Positions 54,995 to 62,373 of a stretch of DNA of 64,000 bases are shown one piece after another. A program made the position numbers and the translations under genes. The notes under the pieces are model-generated. The model was not told where the DNA came from. It made no database searches and saw only the letters and a program-made list of their open reading frames with translations. Position 1 is the stretch's first letter; every line of letters starts with the position of its first letter. This DNA is from Phycisphaerae bacterium (GTDB lineage Bacteria > Planctomycetota > Phycisphaerae > UBA1845 > UTPLA1), in the NCBI GenBank assembly GCA_023150615.1, contig JAKLKO010000011.1, positions 62,001 to 126,000 on the forward strand, read 5' to 3'.

Positions 54995-55888
54995 ATGAGC
55001 ATCCTGGTGGATCGCACGACGCGCGTGATCTGTCACGGCATCACGGGCAACGCAGGGGCGTTTCATACGGCACAGTGCCTCGAGTACGGCACGCAGATCG
55101 TCGGCGGCGTCGTTCCGGGTAAGGGCGGTACGAAGAGCGAGCACGGGCTTCCGGTCTTCAACAGCGCGTTTGACGCGGTCCGCGAGACCGGCGCGAACTG
55201 CTCGATGGTCTTCGTCCCGGCGGCGTTCGCGGCCGACAGCGCGATGGAAGCGGCGGCGGCCGGCATCCGGCTGGTCGTGCTCATCACCGAGGGCGTTCCG
55301 ACGCTGGACATGGTGCGCTGCCGGAAGTATCTCGACGAGCGGGGCACGCAACTCATCGGCCCGAACTGCCCGGGGATCATCACGCCCGGCCAGGCGAAGA
55401 TCGGGATCATGCCGGGCTACATCCACAAGCCGCCGGCGGCAGGGACAAAGAACATCGGGCTGATTTCGAGGAGCGGGACGCTGACGTACGAAGCGGTGTG
55501 GCAGTGCACGACGCGCGGCATCGCGCAGACGACGTGCGTGGGGATCGGCGGTGATCCGGTCAAGGGGCTGAACTTCATCGAACTGCTGGCAATGTTCGAG
55601 AAGGACGCGGAGACGCACGCGATCATCCTGATCGGCGAGATTGGCGGCACGGACGAGGAGGCCGCAGCGGCGTACATCCGCGCGAACGTCCGCAAGCCGG
55701 TCGTCGCGTTCATCGCCGGACAGACCGCGCCGCCGGGCAAGCGCATGGGGCACGCCGGGGCGATCATCAGCGGCGGCGAGGGCACGGCCGCGAGCAAGAT
55801 CGCCGCGCTCAAGGAAGCGGGGATTCACGTCGCGACATCGCCGGCCGAGATCGGCTCGACGATGGCGAAAGTGCTGTCGGTCGCGTGA
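54995..55888 (+). CDS. sucD: Succinyl-CoA ligase alpha subunit
   Basis: 297 residues from the ATG at 54995; the frame is open much further back (53408) but there it overlaps other genes. SucD with SucC makes succinyl-CoA or, in reverse, ATP/GTP in the TCA cycle. Evidence: CoA-binding [57 protein letters not shown], and the phosphohistidine H253 in [15 protein letters not shown]. No sucC gene is next to it on either side in this window, which is unusual. It converges with folP with a 12-base gap. Confidence 0.96.
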   Translation: MSILVDRTTRVICHGITGNAGAFHTAQCLEYGTQIVGGVVPGKGGTKSEHGLPVFNSAFDAVRETGANCSMVFVPAAFAADSAMEAAAAGIRLVVLITEGVPTLDMVRCRKYLDERGTQLIGPNCPGIITPGQAKIGIMPGYIHKPPAAGTKNIGLISRSGTLTYEAVWQCTTRGIAQTTCVGIGGDPVKGLNFIELLAMFEKDAETHAIILIGEIGGTDEEAAAAYIRANVRKPVVAFIAGQTAPPGKRMGHAGAIISGGEGTAASKIAALKEAGIHVATSPAEIGSTMAKVLSVA

Positions 55889-55900
55889 TCGGCGGAGCGC

Positions 55901-56773
55901 TCAGCCGCAGGGGCGGCCCGCGCGTGCGATCGCGTGACAGGCATCGACGACGTGCCGCATCTCGCGGACATCGTGGACGCGGACGATCTGCACGCCGGCG
56001 AGGGCACACGCCGCAACGGTCGCGGCCGTGGGCATGAGGCGCGCCGCCGGGTCATCGGTTCCGTCGCCCGGGCTGAGGAACCGCTTCCGCGACGTGCCGA
56101 TGAACACGGGTCGGCCGAGCGCGTGCAGTTCCGCGACGCGGGCGAGCAGCTCCCAGTTGTGCGCGGCAGTCTTTCCGAAGCCGATGCCGGGATCGACGAT
56201 GATGCGCTCGCGCGCTATACCCGCCGCGACAGCGGCCTCGATTCGCCGTGCAAGGAACGCGCGTATTTCGCCGACCACATCGCCATAGCGCGGGTCGGCC
56301 TGCATGGTCTTCGGCGTTCCGAGCATGTGCATGAGCACGATGGGCACGCTGCGCCGTGCGACGAGTTCCGCCAGGGTCGGGTCGTCTTGAAGTGCCGAGA
56401 CATCGTTGACCAGGTCGGCGCCGGCATCGAGCGCGGCCCCTGCGACTGACGCAAGACGCGTGTCGATCGAGACCGGCCGCGTGATTCCAGCGCGACGGAT
56501 GGCTTCGATGATCGGGACGACGCGGCCGATCTGCTCGTCGGCGGGCACGGCGTCGCTGCCGGGTCGCGTGGATTCGCCGCCGACATCGATCAGGTCCGCG
56601 CCGTCGGCGGCCATGCGACGGGCGTGGGCGACGGCGGCTGGCGGCTCGACGTAGCGGCCGCCGTCGCTGAAGCTGTCGGGCGTGACGTTGAGGATTCCGC
56701 ACACGAGCGTACGGCCGCCGAACACGAGCGGTCCGTGCGGCGTTTCGATCTGTCCGCGGAAGGGCGTGGGCAC
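55901..56773 (-). CDS. folP: Dihydropteroate synthase
   Basis: 290 residues. It joins p-aminobenzoate and dihydropterin pyrophosphate in folate synthesis. The motifs are complete: GILNVTPDSFSDGGRY, DVGGESTRPGSD, VSIDT, VNDVSAL, IVDPGIGFGKT, and PVFIGTSRKRFLS. The GTG at 56773 is the start, because it matches family N-termini and lies just after a -10 box (TATAGT on the minus strand). Insertions are minor. Confidence 0.97.
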   Translation of the reverse strand: MPTPFRGQIETPHGPLVFGGRTLVCGILNVTPDSFSDGGRYVEPPAAVAHARRMAADGADLIDVGGESTRPGSDAVPADEQIGRVVPIIEAIRRAGITRPVSIDTRLASVAGAALDAGADLVNDVSALQDDPTLAELVARRSVPIVLMHMLGTPKTMQADPRYGDVVGEIRAFLARRIEAAVAAGIARERIIVDPGIGFGKTAAHNWELLARVAELHALGRPVFIGTSRKRFLSPGDGTDDPAARLMPTAATVAACALAGVQIVRVHDVREMRHVVDACHAIARAGRPCG

Positions 56774-56781
56774 GTCGCGCG

Positions 56782-56810
56782 ACTATAGGCGCGGGCGCGG
56801 TTCCGGTAAA
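56782..56810 (-). promoter_or_regulatory. Promoter for folP, leaderless transcript likely
   Basis: On the minus strand TTTACC (complement of 56805-56810) and TATAGT (complement of 56782-56787) are 17 bases apart. The GTG start of folP lies only 8 bases downstream, so the transcript may begin at or near the start codon. No Shine-Dalgarno is visible. Confidence 0.55.
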
Positions 56811-59335
56811 TGATCCATCGAATGCGAGCGAGCACCGCGCTGCGCAAGACCCGGTCGATCGCGTCGTTGCCGTGGGTGGCGATGGCGTTCGCTGCGGCGC
56901 TGGCCGTCATTGCAGGATGGCCGACGCGCTTCGGGGCGTTTCTGGCCGGCGATGATCGCAACCTGGTGCTCGATCACGTCCTGATCAACCATCCGACGTG
57001 GGCGCACGCGTGGAGACTGCTCTGGATGGTGCACGGCGATCTGTATCAGCCTGTCCCGATGCTGTCGCTGCAGTTGAACTTCGCGCTGTTCGGCGCAGAG
57101 GCGTACGGTTATCACCTGACGAACATCGCGCTGCACGCGGTGAACGCCGGGCTGGCTACGGCGCTGGCCTTTGCGCTTTCGCGCGACCGGCGCGCGGCGG
57201 CCATCGCGGGGATGCTGTTCGCGTGTCACCCGCTGGCGATCGAGCCGGTGGCGTGGGTCACGGGGCGGATGATCCTGTTCGCGGCGTTGTTCGGCCTGAC
57301 GACGTTGAATGTCTTCGCATACCGCGGCCCGCAGGCGACGCCGCGATTCGCGATCGCGGCGGTGGTGTGCTGGCTTTTGGCGCTCGTGTCGAAGGTCCTG
57401 CCGAGCGTGCCGCTCGCCGCCGCGTGGGTCGATGCAAGCGTGCACGGGCGCGAGCCGGGTCCGTGGGGGCGGTCGCGGCGATGGTGGGCCGCGTTTGGCG
57501 CGATGCTGGCGCTGACCGCGGTGTTCACGCTCTGGGCGATCCGCACGACGAAGGAAACGAAGGTCATCGACATCATCAACGCTGAGATTCGCACGCCCGC
57601 GGCGGTGCGCATGGTCCTCGCGGCCCGTTATTACATCGAGGGTTATATCCGGCCGACGCGGTTGTGCGCGTGGTCGCCGCCGCCGCGCGATCTGCCCGCG
57701 GCGTCGGCGCCGGTGGCGATCGCCGTGGTCGAACTGGCCGCGCTCACCTGCGTCGCGTTGGTACTGCGACGGCGCTGCCGCCCGGCGTGGGACGGACTGC
57801 TGTTGTTCGCGATCCTGCTCGCGCCGTTCATCGCGGCGGTCAAGGCGCGGAACTTCCTGACGGCCGATCGCTACATGTACCTGCCGATGGTCGGGTTGAA
57901 TGTGGCGGTCGGTGCGATGCTGGTGGCGGCAGCGGACGGGCTGTCGGCACGGTTCGGCCGGCGCGCGTTGCGGCTTGCGCCGATCGGTGCGGCGGTCATG
58001 CTGGCGATCCCGCTGTTGATGCAGGGTCGCGTGCTGGCCGACGCATGGCGCGACAACGTGGCGCAGGCGCGTCGCGTCGTGTCGCTGCACCGGGACGACG
58101 TTCGCGCGTGGGTCGAGCTGGCAAAGGCGCAGTTGTTCGAAGGTCGGCCGCGCGAGGCGCTCGAGACCGTGCGGACCGCGCGGACACGCTGGCCGGACGA
58201 ACCGAGCCTGGCGTCGGAGGCGGGCGAGGCGCAGTGGCAACTGGGGGCGTGGACGGAAGCGGTGCGGGAGCTTTCCGCGGCGGCGGGGCGGCTGCCGATC
58301 AGTCATCGTTGTCATTACTACCTCGGCCTGGCGCTGGAGAAGCTGGACCGGTCGCGGGAGGCGCGGGCGAAGTTCGCGGCGATCCTTGCGGACCGCGAGA
58401 ACATGGTCCCCGCGGCGACGGCGCTGGCGCGGAACTTCCGCGACGCGGGTGAGCTCGAGGAATCGCTTCGCTGGTACGACCATGCGGTCCGCATGAACCC
58501 GCACCATCGCAACGCGCTGTTCGAGTCGGCGGAGCTGCGGATGCGGTTGGGCCGCTACGAGGAGGCGAGCGCGGCGCTGCAACGCATCCTGTCGTTCTTG
58601 CCGGAAGATCAGCCGGCGCGGTTGAACCTCGGCGTCTGCCTGCTGCGCCTCGGCGATCCGCAGGGGGCGCTGCGAGCCTACGACGAACTGCTCGCGTCGG
58701 GCGCGACGTCGCCGGTCGTGCGAGTCAATCGCGCCGAGGTTCTCGCGGCGCTGGGCCGCGCCCGCGACGCGGAGGCGGAGTACCGGCGGGCGATGGGCGA
58801 TGATCCGCGGATGCGCGCAGCGCTGGTCGGGCTGAGTCTGTTGCTGCAATCGCAGCATCGGTACGCCGACATGGCCGCGGCGTGGCAGGAGTTCGGCCCG
58901 CGCACGGTGGGTGCGGAGGAGTCCGGGGCGTGGGTGGACTGGAGCCGGCGATTGGAGGGCCGGGCGATTTTCGCTGCGCCGGCGAGCCGGCCGTCGGCCG
59001 CACCGGCCGGGGCGGCCCGATACCTGCGCTCGTTTGCTGGCGCGTGGGCGCTGCGAACACCGGACGAGCTTCGCGGACTGACGGAGTTGCCCGGGGCGAC
59101 GAACGACGCCGATCGCGATGCGCTGCGGGCCGTCATCGCGGCGCTGACGGACTTGGGCGTTTCCGCGCCGCAGGACCCGCCGCTGCTCTACAAGACGGCG
59201 GCGGCGCTGGGATTGCGGGGCGACTTCGAGCTGGCGCGACGCTTCGCAGAGCGGCTGCGCGCGGTCGACGATCCGGGCTGGGCAGGGACGGCGGCGGAGC
59301 TGAAACGTTGGATCGCGGAGCGCGGCGGCGGTTGA
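56810..59335 (+). CDS. TMTC-like membrane protein with TPR domain
   Basis: 841 residues. The N-terminal half (about residues 20-400) has roughly ten membrane helices with FLAGDDRNLVLDH, YQPVPMLSLQLNFALFG, YHLTNIALHAVNAGLA, FACHPLAIEPVAWVTGR and LTADRYMYLPMVG. These match TMTC-type (DUF1736) proteins, related to O-mannosyltransferases of the GT-C fold. The C-terminal half (about 410-730) contains several TPR units, for example ELAKAQLFEGRPREALETV and AEYRRAMGDDPRM. Eukaryotic TMTCs O-mannosylate Ser/Thr; this activity here is an inference. Start choice between 56810 and 56822 is open. Confidence 0.75.
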   Translation: MIHRMRASTALRKTRSIASLPWVAMAFAAALAVIAGWPTRFGAFLAGDDRNLVLDHVLINHPTWAHAWRLLWMVHGDLYQPVPMLSLQLNFALFGAEAYGYHLTNIALHAVNAGLATALAFALSRDRRAAAIAGMLFACHPLAIEPVAWVTGRMILFAALFGLTTLNVFAYRGPQATPRFAIAAVVCWLLALVSKVLPSVPLAAAWVDASVHGREPGPWGRSRRWWAAFGAMLALTAVFTLWAIRTTKETKVIDIINAEIRTPAAVRMVLAARYYIEGYIRPTRLCAWSPPPRDLPAASAPVAIAVVELAALTCVALVLRRRCRPAWDGLLLFAILLAPFIAAVKARNFLTADRYMYLPMVGLNVAVGAMLVAAADGLSARFGRRALRLAPIGAAVMLAIPLLMQGRVLADAWRDNVAQARRVVSLHRDDVRAWVELAKAQLFEGRPREALETVRTARTRWPDEPSLASEAGEAQWQLGAWTEAVRELSAAAGRLPISHRCHYYLGLALEKLDRSREARAKFAAILADRENMVPAATALARNFRDAGELEESLRWYDHAVRMNPHHRNALFESAELRMRLGRYEEASAALQRILSFLPEDQPARLNLGVCLLRLGDPQGALRAYDELLASGATSPVVRVNRAEVLAALGRARDAEAEYRRAMGDDPRMRAALVGLSLLLQSQHRYADMAAAWQEFGPRTVGAEESGAWVDWSRRLEGRAIFAAPASRPSAAPAGAARYLRSFAGAWALRTPDELRGLTELPGATNDADRDALRAVIAALTDLGVSAPQDPPLLYKTAAALGLRGDFELARRFAERLRAVDDPGWAGTAAELKRWIAERGGG

Positions 59336-59354
59336 TGCGCCGCTGCTTCGATCG

Positions 59355-60578
59355 TCACTGCCCGCGGATGAGGGCGGCATCGAGCAGGTCGACGCGGTCG
59401 TCGATGTCGCCGTGCGCGGCGTACTCGATCCGGATCGTAAGCATGTTCGCGCCGCGGACATCGACATCGATGGGCTGCGGTGGTTCGCCGCGCCGGACAT
59501 GATCAATGCGGGCCACCTCGCGGTCGTCGGCGAGGATGCGGACGTCCGCATCGGCCCAGTCGCCGGCGGAGTCGTCGATGGCGACGGCGGCGCGGAATCG
59601 ATCGAAGTCGCCCTGAAGCGCGTAGGTGACGCGCGCGGCGGAGTGCAGCGCGACGCCGCGTGCGTACTCGCGGCCGTGCGCGCGGAGTGGAAGGTCGTTC
59701 GGCCCGCGGTCGCGCCCGAGCGGCCAGCGCGGTCCGAACAGCGGTCGCGAGTCGTGGGAGACGGGCGGGAGATCGCTGAGCCAGATGCGCCGGCCGGTGT
59801 TCCATTCCGCGCGGGCGATCGCGTCGATGGGGAGCTGCACGCGCTGCCCGGCGAGGACGCGGGCCTCGATTGAGGTTTCGCTCCAGCGCAGCTCGTTCGC
59901 GATGATGCGCGAACCACCGACCAGATCGATGCGGACGAACTTGCCCGGCGGCGTGGCGTCCTCGGCGGCCGCCAGCTCGATCCGCCGGATGCGTTCCCAC
60001 GGGATCGTGCGCGACTCGTCGTTGATTTGGACGGCGATGTCGGTTCGTGTCGCAACCGTGATCAGTCCGCGGAGCACGTCTCCGTTGGCCAGTTCGATGA
60101 CGTCGTGTTCTTCCTCGGCCGGGAGCGGCGCCTGCGGCGCGTCGGCGCGGGTGATCCGCGTGAGGCGATCGAGCGGGATTCGGAGCGCCGACAGCGCTGG
60201 ATGATGGGCCAGCAGCGATTCGCCCTCGTGGCCGACGAACTCCGCACGGAGGCGCTCGCCGCTGCGAAATTCGAGCAGCCACGGTGCATCCGATGCATCC
60301 TGCGGCTTCCGCGGCGCGATCCGGGTCAGGGTGTCCAGCTCGTCCGGCTCGATTTCGATCGTCCGCGTCGTTTCACCCGGCGGAAGTTGCAGCACGACGC
60401 CATGGTCGTGCGATGCGCGGAGGACGATGCCGGTCAATCGACGACCGTCGATCGCGCGCGCGTCGAATTGGGCCGGCGTGCTCGACTCCGCGAGGGCGAC
60501 GGTCGTCGCGATGCACGCCAGCGCCCCGGCCGCGCGGGCGGCGGCGGTTGCAACCGGCATGGATTGGCGCGTGCTCAT
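59355..60578 (-). CDS. Exported protein with NPCBM domain
   Basis: 407 residues. Signal peptide (ALACIATTVALAESSTPAQF). Residues 40-240 contain two similar strand-rich segments with DARAIDGRRLTGIVL and LANGDVLRGLITVATRTDIAVQINDES, each an RNA-chaperone-like small beta-barrel pattern. The C-terminal 140 residues (PLRAHGREYARGVALHSAARVTYALQGDFDRF) form an NPCBM/NEW2 carbohydrate-binding-like domain. Probably periplasmic or surface-bound glycan-binding. The stop of the upstream gene overlaps its ATG (ATGA). Confidence 0.8.
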   Translation of the reverse strand: MSTRQSMPVATAAARAAGALACIATTVALAESSTPAQFDARAIDGRRLTGIVLRASHDHGVVLQLPPGETTRTIEIEPDELDTLTRIAPRKPQDASDAPWLLEFRSGERLRAEFVGHEGESLLAHHPALSALRIPLDRLTRITRADAPQAPLPAEEEHDVIELANGDVLRGLITVATRTDIAVQINDESRTIPWERIRRIELAAAEDATPPGKFVRIDLVGGSRIIANELRWSETSIEARVLAGQRVQLPIDAIARAEWNTGRRIWLSDLPPVSHDSRPLFGPRWPLGRDRGPNDLPLRAHGREYARGVALHSAARVTYALQGDFDRFRAAVAIDDSAGDWADADVRILADDREVARIDHVRRGEPPQPIDVDVRGANMLTIRIEYAAHGDIDDRVDLLDAALIRGQ

Positions 60579-61678
60579 CGTTGAAAGATCGGCATCGAGC
60601 GATTCGGCATCTGAAGAATGATCAGGGCCATCGCCGTTCCGTAGTCCTGACCCGCCTGTCCACGCCAGGAGCCGTCGGCGCCTTGCTTGGCGACGAGTTC
60701 ATCGCGGATGGCGGGCCACCATTTCTGCCAGTGCGGTCCGCCGGCGATGAACGTGGCCTGCACGGCGTAGTAGTGGCCGTAGAAATAGTGCGTTTGCTCC
60801 TGCGTCAGCCCGGGTCGGAACCGGTGGAGGTAGGCCAGTCCGCGCTCGATCTCGCGGCCTTCGTAGACGCCGGAATAGTACAGCGCCGCGACGCCCGCGG
60901 CGGATCGCGCGAACATCGACCCGGCCGAGTCGAGCATGTAGCGAAAGCCTCCGTCCGGGTTCTGACTCTTGCGGACGTAGCGGATGGCGCGGTCGATCGT
61001 CGACTTGGGCACGTCGAGTCCGGCGTTCCGCGCAGCCCGCAGCGCCATGACCTGGCAGATCGTCACGGACAGATCGGCGTCGGCCTTGACGGGGTGATAA
61101 CGCCAGCCACCCTGTTCGTTTTGCGTGCGGACGATGAGCAGGACGGCCTTGCGGAGTTTCTCCCGAAGATCGGGATGGGGGGACATGCCGTACATCTCGG
61201 CGAGAAACAGCGTGGCGAAGCCGTGGCCGTACATTGGGCCGTACGACGTTTCGGCCGCGATCAGGCCGGACTGCTCGGCAGTCGAGTCGAGGATGAACTG
61301 TAGCGCGCGTTCGACGTTTCGCGCATAACGGCCGCGGCCGGGGACGCTGCCGTCGCCGACAAAGGCCATTCCGGCGAGGGCGGTGATGCCGACGTGGCGG
61401 CCGTACTGCGAGCTTCCGCCGAAGGAGCCGTCTTCGGCCTGCTGCGAAGCGAGCCATTCGAGGCCGCGGGCGATGGCGCTGCGCGCTGCGGGCGTAAGTT
61501 CGTCATCGCCGCTGTCGGGCGCGGGTTGCGTGGTCGGTGCGGCCGGTGCGGACGCGGGCGGACCGCCGGATCGGTCGGAGCCGACGCGTCGCAGGAACTG
61601 CGCGCGGCAGACCGCGGCGTTGCCGAGGAGGACGGCGGCGAGTGCGGCGACGGTCGTAATGGCGGACGTCCGCGTCAT
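60575..61678 (-). CDS. Exported terpene-cyclase/prenyltransferase-repeat protein
   Basis: 367 residues. Signal peptide up to about 27, then a PTTQPAPDSGDDE linker. The rest is an (alpha/alpha) toroid with repeated SQQAEDGSFGG, EQGGWRYHP, QNPDGGFRYM and QGADGSWRGQ motifs (QW-like repeats). Squalene-hopene cyclases have this fold, but the DxDD catalytic motif is absent and the protein is exported. It may be a structural, peptide- or glycan-binding member. It overlaps both neighbouring genes by 4 bases. Confidence 0.8.
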   Translation of the reverse strand: MTRTSAITTVAALAAVLLGNAAVCRAQFLRRVGSDRSGGPPASAPAAPTTQPAPDSGDDELTPAARSAIARGLEWLASQQAEDGSFGGSSQYGRHVGITALAGMAFVGDGSVPGRGRYARNVERALQFILDSTAEQSGLIAAETSYGPMYGHGFATLFLAEMYGMSPHPDLREKLRKAVLLIVRTQNEQGGWRYHPVKADADLSVTICQVMALRAARNAGLDVPKSTIDRAIRYVRKSQNPDGGFRYMLDSAGSMFARSAAGVAALYYSGVYEGREIERGLAYLHRFRPGLTQEQTHYFYGHYYAVQATFIAGGPHWQKWWPAIRDELVAKQGADGSWRGQAGQDYGTAMALIILQMPNRSMPIFQR

Positions 61679-62373
61679 GGTGCCGGTGGCTCCTCGGCGA
61701 TCGATCGGTAGTAGTCTTCGATGTAGTCGCGGTAGCGCATGGGAAACTCCTCGTCGAGGCCCTGGAGGATTTCCTCTCGGTCGCGCTGCGGGAGCGCGCC
61801 CCAGCGCCGTTGGAGGTCGGCGGCGTCGTGAAGTCCGCGGCGGTCCTTCGCGCCAGGGCCTTCGTTGGCGGCGGTCCGCGCGGGCTGCGCCTTGCCGGCG
61901 CGACCCGCCTCACGACCGTCGGCCGGCCGCGATTGCGGGCGTGCCGAGGTGCGGCCTTGGCGAGCTGCGCCGGCCTGCTGCTGCTGCGACGGGGATTCGT
62001 TGGATTTCGCGAGTTCGATGAGTTCGTCGATGGCGGCGAGCGAGCGGCGGAGCGCATCGTGCGTCTCGACGCCGTTGTCGGCCTCGTCGAGCAGGCGACG
62101 CTGCGCCTCGGCCATCGCGGCGAGCAGCTTCTCGTGGACGAGTACGTCGCTCGATCGGCCTTCGAGCAATCGCCGCGTGAAGTCGTCGGTTGGGCGCGTC
62201 GTGGCCGGTTTGGCGATTCCGCCCGAAATGCGACCGGTCCCGGCGGGCTGCGAGGCGGATGGATCGTGTCGCAACGTGTGCGGCAGTTGCGACACCGTTT
62301 GCGACAGCGCGGCCGAGGCCACGCACACCGACAGCAGGGCGACCCACCGCAGGCTGGCATCAGCGCGTCGCAT
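61675..62373 (-). CDS. Exported protein of unknown function
   Basis: 232 residues from ATG 62373, with GGGGAGG upstream. Signal peptide (RWVALLSVCVASAALSQTVS). A TTRP linker, a helix pair around LLAAMAEAQRRLLDEADNGVE, and a Gln/Ala/Arg-rich low-complexity middle (SQQQQAGAARQGRTSARPQ). The C-terminus DREEILQGLDEEFPMRYRDYIEDYYR is acidic and aromatic, and more conserved-looking. No family recognised. Overlaps the next upstream gene by 14 bases. Confidence 0.65.
   Translation of the reverse strand: MRRADASLRWVALLSVCVASAALSQTVSQLPHTLRHDPSASQPAGTGRISGGIAKPATTRPTDDFTRRLLEGRSSDVLVHEKLLAAMAEAQRRLLDEADNGVETHDALRRSLAAIDELIELAKSNESPSQQQQAGAARQGRTSARPQSRPADGREAGRAGKAQPARTAANEGPGAKDRRGLHDAADLQRRWGALPQRDREEILQGLDEEFPMRYRDYIEDYYRSIAEEPPAP

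Noticed and set aside
56783-60055. 1090-codon open frame on the minus strand opposite the TMTC-like gene
   Set aside because: Arg/Pro/His-rich product without domains; it is the antisense shadow of a GC-rich gene. The same applies to long frames opposite leuS (28801-31392), aroC and its neighbour (42542-44932) and the PpiD-like gene (15393-17540).
60575-61678. Squalene-hopene cyclase
   Set aside because: Too short, exported and without the DxDD acid motif; only the repeat fold is shared.
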